Source: Oscillatoria sp. FACHB-1406 (GTDB taxonomy: Bacteria; Cyanobacteriota; Cyanobacteriia; Cyanobacteriales; Spirulinaceae). Taken from it: DNA of 64,000 bases. The notes under the pieces are model-generated. The model was not told where the DNA came from. It saw only the letters and a program-made list of their open reading frames with translations, and did no database searches. The position numbers and the translations under genes were made by a program. The DNA lies in contig NZ_JACJSM010000020.1 of NCBI RefSeq assembly GCF_014698145.1, positions 1 through 64,000 of the forward strand, read 5' to 3'. How positions within the stretch are numbered: position 1 is the first letter of the stretch; every line of letters starts with the position of its first letter. Shown piece by piece: positions 38,059-46,849 of this stretch.

Positions 38059-38453
38059 AATCCTTACGCTCGCTTCCGAAAACAATCGTTTGTTTTAGCT
38101 TAGCTCAAGCGCTCCGAGAGTGACAACGGTTAACTTTGATACTTTTAGCATTAGCTTCTAAAAAATGTGAAATTTCTGCAAGAATTTACGGAGGAGCGAG
38201 TAGCAATTATTTGGAACTTACGCATTCAACAGCGCGATCGCACAATCCGAAGAAACCTTGCCGTCCTTCGCACTCAAAAATCAAGCTAAAATCTTCTCCG
38301 TAATACCAATTCTCAGTTACGATGCACTAAATTTTTCGTCGTAGGGGCAGCCACATTGTTATGCCCTCTTCGGGAATTGTGCAAAATCAATGAGAATTGG
38401 TATAAGAGGATTTCAGTTTGCCCCAAAATAAAGCATCAACCGCTTCAGCTTAT
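38059..38453. other. Intergenic region with a small inverted-repeat element
   Basis: No gene is seen in these 395 bases. They contain the ATACCAATTCTCA inverted-repeat element (38304-38402, listed separately) and the promoter region of the kinase-less paralog. Confidence 0.45.
38304..38402. repeat. Short element with 12-bp inverted ends TACCAATTCTCA
   Basis: TACCAATTCTCA at 38304 and its exact complement TGAGAATTGGTA at 38391 bound 99 bp. The ATACCAAT end type also occurs at 44457 and 3580, and TCTGGTAT variants at 20990 and 44570, pointing to a dispersed family. Confidence 0.6.
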
Positions 38454-40037
38454 TCAAATAACTCGGTAAGCCAAAGCACCATCAGTAAAGCGATAATATT
38501 GACGGACTAAATTATCTCGCTTTAATTCATCGAGTATCCTTTGAATTTCTTGAACCTCAAGACCCGTTTCAATTACGAGATCGGAGAGTAAAACTCCTCT
38601 TTTGGACTTGATATATTTGAGCAACTCAACTTTTAAACTGGTACTCGGTTGTGAAAACTTGCTCTGCATCCGCTTAAAGTTTCTTTTTTTTGCCTTAGAA
38701 ATAGCCCGCGTATTTTCAATTGCTGTAGCAATTAAATAATACTGAACGATATCTTTTAAACTTAAATCATTTACACTCAAAAAGATGACTGCGCAAGCAA
38801 GCATTAAATAGCTTAAGAGTAACGCTTTATACCGACCCGTGTAGATATAACCCATAAAGTTACCGCCAACCGTCAAAATACCGGCAATCCAAAGCGATTT
38901 TTGAGCCAGCTTGCGATCGCGCTCTGCTAACTTAATCTCTTTCATCTCCTGCGGATTAGAAACTACAGGAGGTGAAGAAGACGCTTTTACGGGTGGCGGT
39001 TGAGATTGCAAATGTAAAGTTTTCAGCGAACTCACTGAAGCATTCAAGGCAGAATTTTCGACTGAATTAATAGTCCCAACTTGCGCGAATGAAAGGCGAT
39101 GGAGCGCCTCTAAAACTTCAGCCGCCGATTGATAGCGTTCGGCAGGACTCCAACGCAACATTTTATCAAAAATGTAAGCCAAATCGTCGCTAACCGAGCG
39201 GTTCTGTGCGGCTAATACTTGCTGCCACAACCACCGATTTTCCTTATTCAAAAAGATTTGATTTTCCTCACTTTCCCAAGGAAAACTCACGGTTAATAAT
39301 CGCACGCAAGTTGCCCCCAAACTGTAAATATCGCTGGTTTGTTGATGTTGTCCGGTTGTATGTTCGGGGGACGCATAACCGGGACTATAAAAAGCGGTTC
39401 CTGCTAGCCCAAAACTGCTTTGTGCTTTTTCTTTCGCACCGCCAAAATCAATTAAAACAAATTGAGACAAGCCAGAAATATGTCTCCGACGCATAATATT
39501 TTCTGGCTTGATGTCTCGATGCAGAACGCGATAAGAATGGAGATATTCGAGTACGGGTAGCAAGCTTTCTAAGAGTTCTTTAACCTGTGCTTCACTAAAC
39601 GAACCATTCTTTTGACACTCGATGAGTAAGTTGTCGCCGTCGATAAACTCTTGAACTAAATAAGGAGAACCATTAATCTCAAAATGTTCGTAAAAATGAG
39701 GAATTTGAGGATGGTTTAAACTCGCTAGCTGTTGGATTTCTCGTTTGAAACATTCGATCGCTTTTTTCAGCATTTCTTGACGGACTTGGGGCTGAAGCTG
39801 CGCGCATTGTTCGAGGGTTTCCGGGGCGATGAGCTTTTTGATAACGTAAAAACGCTTTTCAAATTCGAGATCTTGCGCTTTGTAGGTGCGCCCGAAGCCG
39901 CCTTGTCCTAAAATGTCGAGTACGCGGTAGCGATCGCGAAAAATATAAGGTTTTTGGAGTTCTGCACCGCAATTCTGACAAAAACGGGCGCGTGCGGAAC
40001 TTTTTGGAGAAGGACAAGTGGGGTTAATGCAGTACAT
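38454..40037 (-). CDS. Zinc-ribbon Ser/Thr protein kinase with membrane and winged-helix C-terminus
   Basis: From the ATG at 40037 the protein is 527 residues. A four-cysteine zinc ribbon (C3, C8, C20, C23) precedes a protein kinase domain with GQGGFG (44-49), HRD (173-175) and DFG (197-199), all intact. After a proline/serine linker (about 340-370) comes AERDRKLAQKS, hydrophobic segments with a GYIYTGRYK turn, and a winged-helix-like end. It would be a membrane-attached kinase. The C-terminal third is shared with the small gene immediately downstream on the same strand. Confidence 0.9.
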   Translation of the reverse strand: MYCINPTCPSPKSSARARFCQNCGAELQKPYIFRDRYRVLDILGQGGFGRTYKAQDLEFEKRFYVIKKLIAPETLEQCAQLQPQVRQEMLKKAIECFKREIQQLASLNHPQIPHFYEHFEINGSPYLVQEFIDGDNLLIECQKNGSFSEAQVKELLESLLPVLEYLHSYRVLHRDIKPENIMRRRHISGLSQFVLIDFGGAKEKAQSSFGLAGTAFYSPGYASPEHTTGQHQQTSDIYSLGATCVRLLTVSFPWESEENQIFLNKENRWLWQQVLAAQNRSVSDDLAYIFDKMLRWSPAERYQSAAEVLEALHRLSFAQVGTINSVENSALNASVSSLKTLHLQSQPPPVKASSSPPVVSNPQEMKEIKLAERDRKLAQKSLWIAGILTVGGNFMGYIYTGRYKALLLSYLMLACAVIFLSVNDLSLKDIVQYYLIATAIENTRAISKAKKRNFKRMQSKFSQPSTSLKVELLKYIKSKRGVLLSDLVIETGLEVQEIQRILDELKRDNLVRQYYRFTDGALAYRVI

Positions 40038-40235
40038 TGCAATTCGAGAAGGGAACAGCACCGGTCGATCGGATGATATTTTTTTAATTCAACATCCGAA
40101 AGCCAATTTCCCGAAAAACGCACCCACCCATAAATGGAGGGATGCGTTACGCTACGAAAACAAGTGGACTCTTTTTCCCAAAAAATCAAGCTTGTTCCCT
40201 ACAGCATTTATTCGTTATCAATTATCAATTATCAA

Positions 40236-41444
40236 TTATCCATTAACTACCGTTTTCGTTTCAAAAATTCGCGCGATCGCGTCTTCCACCACCTTATCGG
40301 GAGTCGAAGCGCCCGAAGTTACACCCACAACAATTTCTCCTTCCGGCAGCCAATTTTCTTTCACTTCTAAATCGCAACCCAACGGTTTATGTTCGACGCG
40401 GTTATTGGCAACATCAATACGCGCCGCACTATCAATATGATAAGAAGGAATATTGCGTTCGATCGCGATTTCTTGGAGATGCGTTGTATTCGATGAATTA
40501 TAGCCACCAATCACCACCATCAGCGTCAAATCTTCATCCACAAGCTCGAACATCGCATCCTGCCGTTCTTGCGTTGCATCGCAGATCGTATTAAAACTCA
40601 TAAAATGGTCGTTCAACGCAGCAGGGCCGTACTTTTGCATCATTGTCCGCTCGAACAGCTTGCCGATTTGTTCGGTTTCGCTTTTCAGCATCGTCGTTTG
40701 ATTGGCAATTCCGATACAGTCCAGATCGCGATCGGGATCGAACCCTTCCGAATGAGCATTTTTAAACTTAGTCAAAAACTCTTCTTTATCGCCACCCTTT
40801 AAAATATAATTGGCGACAAAATTTGCCTGATCTAAATTAAGAACGACCAAATACTTATCGGCAAAAGAAGTCGTTGCTACTGTTTCTTCGTGATTGTATT
40901 TCCCGTGGACGATGGAAGTATAATCGCGTTTTTTGTGCTTTTCCACCGAATTCCAGACTTTCGAGACCCAAGGACAAGTCGTATCGACAATCGTACAACC
41001 ATTGTCGTTCAACAATTGCATTTCGCTGACGCTCGCCCCAAATGCAGGCAAAATGACTACATCTCCCGCGCCAACCCCAGAAAAGTCTTTTTCGGTATTA
41101 ATAACGGGAATAAATTGAACGTCCATTTCCCGCAAGCGCTGATTGACGGAAGGATTGTGAATGATTTCATTCGTAATCCAGATGCGTTCGCTGGGGAAGT
41201 GTTGGCGCGTTTCGTAAGCCATTGCAACAGCGCGTTCGACTCCCCAACAGAAGCCAAAAGATTGCGCCAAACGGATGGTTACGTTACCGCGTCGAAGGTG
41301 ATAATTATTATTGCGAATTTCTTGAATGAGATCGCTTTGATATTCTGTGTTTAGGGCGATCGCGGCTTCTTCTTGATGCCCGAAGCCTTTACGATGGTAG
41401 CGTTCCGAACTGTTAAGCGCGCGTTTAAAAGCTTTAGTATCCAT
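40236..41444 (-). CDS. ispH: 4-hydroxy-3-methylbut-2-enyl diphosphate reductase
   Basis: The last enzyme of the MEP pathway reduces HMBPP to IPP and DMAPP with a 4Fe-4S cluster. Three cluster cysteines are visible: C66 in [10 protein letters not shown], the DTTCPWV cysteine and the TICDAT cysteine. The NSSNTTHL substrate loop is present. At 402 residues it is the longer cyanobacterial/plant form with an N-terminal extension. The ATG at 41444 begins with [10 protein letters not shown], the usual start. ATCAATT heptamers lie at the stop codon. Confidence 0.97.
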   Translation of the reverse strand: MDTKAFKRALNSSERYHRKGFGHQEEAAIALNTEYQSDLIQEIRNNNYHLRRGNVTIRLAQSFGFCWGVERAVAMAYETRQHFPSERIWITNEIIHNPSVNQRLREMDVQFIPVINTEKDFSGVGAGDVVILPAFGASVSEMQLLNDNGCTIVDTTCPWVSKVWNSVEKHKKRDYTSIVHGKYNHEETVATTSFADKYLVVLNLDQANFVANYILKGGDKEEFLTKFKNAHSEGFDPDRDLDCIGIANQTTMLKSETEQIGKLFERTMMQKYGPAALNDHFMSFNTICDATQERQDAMFELVDEDLTLMVVIGGYNSSNTTHLQEIAIERNIPSYHIDSAARIDVANNRVEHKPLGCDLEVKENWLPEGEIVVGVTSGASTPDKVVEDAIARIFETKTVVNG

Positions 41445-41577
41445 TATTTTTATTCAAAGAACGGCGAGTCGCTTACTCCTAACCCGATTGTCAAGCGAGA
41501 CAGTGCAGTTAATACTGCAAATCCAACTCTAGCAGCAAATTATACCGCTTTCGTCCTCGCCGCTCTCTTCCCCGAAA

Positions 41578-42957
41578 CTAGCGGTTATAGCGACGATAGC
41601 ATGAGAATCCCGCTCCCATTGCTGCTAAACCGAGTAACAGACTCGGTTCGGGAACCTGGGTTGGTGGGGTAACTGGGGGACTCGGCGGAATTGGTGGAGT
41701 TGGGGGAGTTGGCGGAGTAACTGGCGGAGTTGGCGGAGTAACTGGGGGAGTTGGTGGAGCAACTGGGGGAGTTGGTGGAGTAACTGGGGGACTCGGCGGA
41801 GTAACTGGCGGACTCGGCGGAGTAACTGGGGGACTCGGCGGAGTAACTGGCGGAGTTGGTGGAGTTGGGGGCGTGGATTGCTCGATCGGTGTGAGTAAGA
41901 AAGCATAAGTGTGAGGCCATCCAACAGGAGAAGAGTTGGGCGCGTAAGCCTTACCGACAATTTGACCTTTATCGTTAATTGCAGTTGCTTCGTAGAACGT
42001 CCAACCCAAGCTCGGATCGACGAGGGTATTAAGATCGATCGCGTTGCCATCTTTCCACAATAGCGCGCGCTGTTGAGTAATATTATCGGCCTTCGTGGAG
42101 CCAACCACCCAACCTAAATTATTAATTCCTCTAGCAAGCGTATTTGCTCCAAACTGGGTTATTGTGCCATTGTCCCAAATCGAGGCGCAAGTGCTGTTAC
42201 CGCACTTAGAAGTCCCGACGATTTGACCGCGATCGTTGAGATCGATAGCCTCCATAAGGTTGCCAAAATTGGTAATTTGACCGTTTTTCCACAGAAAACC
42301 CTTACCTGGGTTACTTCCGGGATTGAACAAGTCCCCAAATCCGACATTATTGTAAGTATTACCAATGACCCAGCCTGACTCATTAATCGCGATCGCTGCC
42401 GCTTGACCCGTAACTCCAAGGTCTAAAATTTGATTATTGTCCCATAACACCGCGCGACTGCTGTTATTCAGGATGGCGCTGCCAACGATTTGACCTCGAC
42501 TGTTGATGTCCATTGCATTGGCTACATTACCGCCAGAGGGGAAATTCGGCAGAAGTTGCGGCTGGACTCCACTCCACCACGAAAGGCCGTAGCCTTGAAG
42601 AGTGAACCCCATTGACCCGATTGAGGAACCGACAGCGATCCCCGCATCGTTAATCGCGTTTCCCACTACTATTTGCCCGCCGCTTGGCGCATTTAATAGT
42701 TGCGTTCCTGTCGTGGGACTCCAGCGGAAAGCACCACTCGATACAATGCTACCGTAAGTTCCTACCACTTCACCCGCTTCGTTAATATCGTTGGCAAGAC
42801 TGCTAAAAGAAGAAAGAGAGGGGTTGCTGGAGGGGTCGAAAACTAGGGTAGGGGTATATAAGGAGGCGGCGCGACTGGATGGGCTGAAAGCTAAAGTCGC
42901 GATCGCAGTTCCTACTACAGCAGTTGATAGTTTTGTCAAACTGGTAGGTGCAAACAT
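41578..42957 (-). CDS. HAF-repeat exported protein with PEP-CTERM tail
   Basis: From the ATG at 42957 the protein is 459 residues. A signal peptide (AVVGTAIATLAF, SSRAAS) is followed by about eight ~45-residue repeats of the (A/D)INxxGxVVG type (HAF family, for example DINSRGQIVGSA, AINDKGQIVGKA). Then comes an 18-bp-period proline array (VTPPSP units, about 41665-41870). A PEP-CTERM sorting signal (VPEPSLLLGLAA, then YRRYNR) closes it. It should be exported and anchored or processed by an exosortase system. An upstream frame extension to 43167 is not expected to be translated. A truncated paralog lies just upstream. Confidence 0.85.
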   Translation of the reverse strand: MFAPTSLTKLSTAVVGTAIATLAFSPSSRAASLYTPTLVFDPSSNPSLSSFSSLANDINEAGEVVGTYGSIVSSGAFRWSPTTGTQLLNAPSGGQIVVGNAINDAGIAVGSSIGSMGFTLQGYGLSWWSGVQPQLLPNFPSGGNVANAMDINSRGQIVGSAILNNSSRAVLWDNNQILDLGVTGQAAAIAINESGWVIGNTYNNVGFGDLFNPGSNPGKGFLWKNGQITNFGNLMEAIDLNDRGQIVGTSKCGNSTCASIWDNGTITQFGANTLARGINNLGWVVGSTKADNITQQRALLWKDGNAIDLNTLVDPSLGWTFYEATAINDKGQIVGKAYAPNSSPVGWPHTYAFLLTPIEQSTPPTPPTPPVTPPSPPVTPPSPPVTPPSPPVTPPTPPVAPPTPPVTPPTPPVTPPTPPTPPIPPSPPVTPPTQVPEPSLLLGLAAMGAGFSCYRRYNR

Positions 42958-43039
42958 TGGGTTAATTTCTATTTTTGAAAAAAATAATTCCTTAATTCTA
43001 CGGTTGTGCCTGGGATGCGTCTTTAACTTCATCGACTCT

Positions 43040-43237
43040 TTATATATTGAGGTCAAACGCTTTACCATTTTCATCAATATCGGTAGCAAGGTTAGCAATG
43101 AAGGGTGACTCCGGCGGTCTGATACGAGTGATGTTATAAAGCGATGCGGCACGAACTGCGCTCCCAAAACTTAACGCGATCGCGGCGGTTCCCACAGCAA
43201 CGGTTGAAAGTTTTTTTAAGGCAGTAGATACAAACAT
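43040..43237 (-). pseudogene. Truncated paralog of the HAF/PEP-CTERM protein (signal peptide end only)
   Basis: The 65-residue frame repeats the beginning of the downstream gene: MFVSTALKKLSTVAVGTA, RAASLYNIT, and NLATDIDENG against NDINEAG. It then ends after a few residues. It looks like a duplicated gene reduced to its first ~60 codons, or the left stub of a deletion between tandem copies. It may still be translated into a short exported peptide. Confidence 0.65.
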
Positions 43238-43646
43238 GGGAATATTCTTACTGTAGATGAACGCTAGTATTCCATGATTTTACGGTTGTACCTAAGATTA
43301 ATTTTCAGCTTTATTGACTCTTTATATGATTAAGAAATATCAAAGTCCGATCGGCTCGAAAGGCGATCGCATCAGCCACGCTAGCGATGGAGTGCTAATC
43401 GTTCTAATTCATTCTTGCTGTTGCTTAACTCAGTGACGGTGCGATCGCATATCTCGCTTTTTAAGCAAAACTGCGAGCTTATCGCGTCTTATCGAGTTCT
43501 TGACTTTCTTGTTTTAAATTTTACTGATTCGGCTCAATCGAGAGGATTTTAGCTCGGTGCTAAATCTTGGTTAGAAGTTTATTGTCTAGCCTCTCAACTG
43601 GAGCGCGATCGCACAATCTTACCTTGAAAATACAGAAGTAACAGCG
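43238..43646. other. Intergenic region between divergent genes
   Basis: No gene is seen in these 409 bases. Several HIP1-type GCGATCGC sites occur. Promoters of the HAF-type gene and of the DUF347-like gene are expected here but not identifiable. Confidence 0.35.
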
Positions 43647-44420
43647 ATGAGGAAGCTCGCCAACAAGGTTGCACGGGTTACGATTTTTTTCTGGATTCTA
43701 AAGATCCTCGCCACCACGCTGGGCGAAACAGCCGGGGATTTCATTTCGATGACGCTTGGATTGGGCTATTACATTGCTTTCGCCGTCACCTTTACAGCCC
43801 TAGCAATTATCTTATTGTTTCAAGTCCAGTCCAGAAAATACCGCCCTTTCCTGTACTGGACTGCGATTATTGCAACCACGACTGCCGGAACAGAAGTTTC
43901 GGACTTAATGGATCGATCTTTGGGACTGGGTTATGCGGCTGGCTCGCTTTTGCTGGTGACGGGGCTGATCGCAACCTTAACATTCTGGTACTACCGCGAT
44001 CGCAATCTTAGCGTCTATCCGATTGTTAAAAAAGATGCCGAAACCACCTATTGGATAGCGATTATTTTTTCTAATAGTTTAGGAACCGCTTTTGGCGATT
44101 TTTTGACCAGTAATCTCGGTTTGAGCTATATCCAAGGCGCGCTAATAACTGCTGGCATCATTGCCATTGTTCTGCTTTTGCACTATGCTACTACGGCAAG
44201 CGAAACGCTATTGTTTTGGGTTGCATTTATCTTCACTCGCCCTTTTGGTGCAACCTTTGGCGACTTTATTACCAAGCCAATTAAAGATGGGGGATTGAAT
44301 CTACCGAGAGAATATGCCTCGATTGTCGCGCTCGTGCTAATGGTTATTGTCTTGCAGGTGGCGAATAAGTTTGTCGGTAAAGAACGTTACAGAGCGGAAT
44401 CCAGTCAAGAAGAAGGTTGA
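43647..44420 (+). CDS. DUF347-type membrane protein with four internal repeats
   Basis: The 257-residue protein has about eight membrane segments arranged as four repeats. Each begins with an FWxAxI(F/I)xxxxGxxxGDFxxxxLGLGY-like unit: TLGETAGDF, TAGTEVSDL, SLGTAFGDF and PFGATFGDF. This matches the COG4705/DUF347 family of uncharacterised membrane proteins. The conserved acidic residue in each repeat within the membrane suggests ion transport, which is inference. It is followed at 260 bp by a PAP2 phosphatase on the same strand, with a repeat between. Confidence 0.75.
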   Translation: MRKLANKVARVTIFFWILKILATTLGETAGDFISMTLGLGYYIAFAVTFTALAIILLFQVQSRKYRPFLYWTAIIATTTAGTEVSDLMDRSLGLGYAAGSLLLVTGLIATLTFWYYRDRNLSVYPIVKKDAETTYWIAIIFSNSLGTAFGDFLTSNLGLSYIQGALITAGIIAIVLLLHYATTASETLLFWVAFIFTRPFGATFGDFITKPIKDGGLNLPREYASIVALVLMVIVLQVANKFVGKERYRAESSQEEG

Positions 44421-44456
44421 CGGAGAAACAATATTTTAAACCGAATCGATCGTTCT

Positions 44457-44579
44457 AATACCAATTTAAGATTGCGCTGCCTAGAATCAACCCTCCTAAA
44501 TTCTCAGGATAACGGTGCGTTACGCTTCGCTAACACACCCTACTTTTCATTCTATGCAGCTTCATATCAATCTGGTATA
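44457..44579 (+). repeat. Dispersed repeat with ATACCA ends and a GGTGCGTTACG hairpin
   Basis: The element starts ATACCAATTT and ends ATCTGGTAT. Inside is GGTGCGTTACGCTTCGCTAACACACCCTAC, nearly the same as the copy at 20940-21005. Confidence 0.6.
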
Positions 44580-44679
44580 ACTCAATTAGAAATAATAGAA
44601 AACTAGATTCAACTTTTTCAAAAACTTTACGCGCTCGATAGCCTCTAAAACGCCCTTTTTCTAAGTTGAAATTACCGCT

Positions 44680-45384
44680 ATGCTCCGGAACCTGATTAAA
44701 TTCTGGGTTAAAAATATTAATCCTCGCCTTGCCGATTTAATTAGCACGCTTGGGATTCTTGGATTACTCGGCTGTTCGCTATCGATTGCACTTGTGGCTT
44801 GGCTGTGCGAAGATGTTTTAAAACAAGAATCCTTTGCGTTCGATCGTTCGATTCTGCTGGCAATCCATCAGTTTGATAGTCCAACTTTAGATGCAATTAT
44901 GTTAGCGATTACCAACCTCGGAAATCCCGCTATTGTTATTGCAATCGCACTGAGTTTTGGGATAAGTTTGTGGGTGCAGCAGCGCCGACAGGAATTTAAG
45001 TTTTTCGCGATCGCTTGTTTGGGAGCGGCGGTTCTGAATACGGGCTTGAAGCTCTTATTTATGAAGCAAAGACCGGAACTGTGGCATCGTTTAATTACCG
45101 AAACGTCGTTTAGTTTTCCGAGCGGCCACGCTCTCGGTTCTCTTGTCCTGTACGGCTTTATTGCGAGCCTTCTGGCGGAGCGGCTTCCTCGATTTTCTCG
45201 GTTAATTCATGTTGCCGCAATCGTTTTAATTGCTTTGATTGGCTTTAGCCGTCTGTATTTGGGCGTTCACTGGCCAACCGATTTGCTTGCAGGTTATAGC
45301 ATGGGTTTTGTCTGGTTGCAAGTCTGTTTGACCATGCTAAAACTGCAAAGATTGCGCGAGCAGCGGTTGTCATTAAAAGTGTAA
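44680..45384 (+). CDS. PAP2-family membrane phosphatase
   Basis: The 234-residue protein has five or six membrane helices and the three phosphatase motifs: KxxxxxRP (KQRPELW), FPSGH (SFSFPSGHALG) and SRxYLGVHWPTD. It would remove phosphate from a lipid such as undecaprenyl pyrophosphate or phosphatidic acid at the outer face of the membrane. The substrate is not fixed by the sequence. The gene is complete and has a normal length. Confidence 0.9.
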   Translation: MLRNLIKFWVKNINPRLADLISTLGILGLLGCSLSIALVAWLCEDVLKQESFAFDRSILLAIHQFDSPTLDAIMLAITNLGNPAIVIAIALSFGISLWVQQRRQEFKFFAIACLGAAVLNTGLKLLFMKQRPELWHRLITETSFSFPSGHALGSLVLYGFIASLLAERLPRFSRLIHVAAIVLIALIGFSRLYLGVHWPTDLLAGYSMGFVWLQVCLTMLKLQRLREQRLSLKV

Positions 45385-45461
45385 ACTTTTCTCTAGAACT
45401 CAGTTGACTGGAAATCGCGATCGCGTTAAATTTTTCAGCAAGCTACAAAAAAATATTTAAA

Positions 45462-45487
45462 AACAACACCCCCGCAGGAGTGCTGTT
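45462..45487 (-). terminator. Rho-independent terminator, minus strand
   Basis: On the minus strand AACAGCACTCCTGC pairs imperfectly with GGGGGTGTTGTT and is followed by TTTTTAAATATTTTTTTG. It probably ends the small-protein gene at 45646-45882, with the family B repeat inserted between. Confidence 0.55.
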
Positions 45488-45499
45488 AATTACTACAGA

Positions 45500-45611
45500 A
45501 TTGAACTGCACTAAAATAAGAGTTGAAAAATCACCTGTAGAGACGTTGTATACAGCGTCTCTCAAGATACAAGGGTGGGCAGCGCCCACCCGCCTTAAGT
45601 CAGTGCCATTG
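45500..45611 (-). repeat. MITE-like repeat family B, copy 2
   Basis: This is an inverted copy of 25452-25563. It shares CACTGACTTAAG, the GGTGGGCGCTGCCCACC palindrome, the GTTGTATACA centre and the TTTTTCAACTCTTATTT end. The copies differ in the spacer between the two palindromes. Confidence 0.75.
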
Positions 45612-45645
45612 ACCACATAATTGATTGCCAGCTAACTAACCCAAC

Positions 45646-45882
45646 TTAAAAATTTTCTTCGTCAGCGGGGTCGCCATAGGGGTCTTCGCTTGCCGGACGC
45701 ACGTTGCCGAATTGTCCGGAATCCGCACCGTAAGCGTCAGCGGGGTCGCCGTAGGGGTCTTCACTCGCCGGACGCACGTTGCCGAATTGTCCGGAATTTT
45801 CGTAATTGCTGTCAGAATCGACTTGCTCGCTGTCAGAGCCGCCAATCGCTTCTTTTATCTTCTGAAAAAATCCATCTACCAT
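45646..45882 (-). CDS. Small acidic protein with two 25-residue repeats
   Basis: From the ATG at 45882 the protein is 78 residues. It has an amphipathic N-terminus (VDGFFQKIKEAIGG), then two copies of SGQFGNVRPASEDPYGDPAD separated by AYGAD, encoded by a 75-bp tandem DNA repeat. It is acidic, with no signal peptide or cysteine. I do not recognise the family. An upstream start at 45957 would add 25 basic residues and is less likely. Confidence 0.6.
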   Translation of the reverse strand: MVDGFFQKIKEAIGGSDSEQVDSDSNYENSGQFGNVRPASEDPYGDPADAYGADSGQFGNVRPASEDPYGDPADEENF

Positions 45883-46014
45883 GATAAAATTCCTCTGTTT
45901 TTTATGCGAATTATGTCTTGAAAAACTGCTGTAGCAAATTGAGAGTTTCCGACTCAATTAACAGTTACAAAACTGGCTATTTTAAAATTCTCACTCAAAG
46001 CTCAAATCGCAAGG

Positions 46015-46515
46015 TTACTGTGCCGGAACAGGACTTGTAGCTTCCGGTAAACCGATAAGGTCTTTGCCGGTCGTTTGGTTATTGTAGCCCTGAAAATCGC
46101 GGTAACGCGCTGCCTCTGTCTCGGGAACTTTAATTCCTTCAGGCGGGGGCGTTACCCAGTGAGCGCGATGTTGAGCATCGCGATAGTAAACGCGACCATT
46201 TTTAGAGAGGTAATATTGACCTTGCGGCCTCTGTTCCTGTTTATTTCGATGCTGGTTGTAGAGGTAGTAAAGCGCTGCTGCTCCTGCTAAAATTACGACT
46301 TTTTGAGTATTGCTCAATCCTTTTTTCGCTTGCGGTGAAGGACTGGGAGCGCGATTGGGTTCCACCCCTCCAGCGCGACTATCATCTACTGGAGGGGGTG
46401 GGGCAGAAGTTTGCTTGCTCGAACCGCAAGCACTCAACACCGGAAAGGTTAACAGCGTTGTCAGCAGTAATGCCATGAAGCGCGGTCTTCCGGGTTTGGA
46501 TTTAATGATGTTCAT
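46015..46515 (-). CDS. Putative lipoprotein with a second membrane segment
   Basis: The 166-residue protein begins with a lipoprotein signal: basic start, hydrophobic ALLLTTLLTF, and lipobox LSAC. A proline-rich linker is followed by a hydrophobic stretch (VVILAGAAALYYLY) and a YYLSKNGRVYYRD, HWVTPPPEGI segment. I do not recognise the family as a whole. The YYLSKNGRVYYRD segment reads like a short beta-rich binding unit. It is probably periplasmic and membrane-anchored. Confidence 0.6.
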   Translation of the reverse strand: MNIIKSKPGRPRFMALLLTTLLTFPVLSACGSSKQTSAPPPPVDDSRAGGVEPNRAPSPSPQAKKGLSNTQKVVILAGAAALYYLYNQHRNKQEQRPQGQYYLSKNGRVYYRDAQHRAHWVTPPPEGIKVPETEAARYRDFQGYNNQTTGKDLIGLPEATSPVPAQ

Positions 46516-46849
46516 TGCCGTTCCAAATTTGTGGGACTACAAAAAAAGTGCGCTCCGACGAGGTTGAGTAACCCAAACTGCTGCCTACTGTTTTCAGAGT
46601 ACATTGAGATTAGCGAACGCAATTATAACAGCAGGCTTTGCTCGGAACTTACTACACCGCAGGTACGGATTCGATGTTTTTCAATTAAGAGAATTATCTC
46701 AAATCTAATCATGTCAAATTTTGATAATACTTGCTCATTCCTAGGGCATAAATTAAGCCTGCTTTGATTTCAGTCTTCAGATATAGATGCCCTCACCACC
46801 GCCGACTTATAGCAGGCAGTGCAAAGGTTGCAGGAGCGCCAGTCGTCTT
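46516..46849. other. Intergenic region, no feature recognised
   Basis: These 334 AT-rich bases contain no convincing gene or repeat. They probably hold the promoter of the lipoprotein gene and the end of the two-component operon. Confidence 0.35.
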
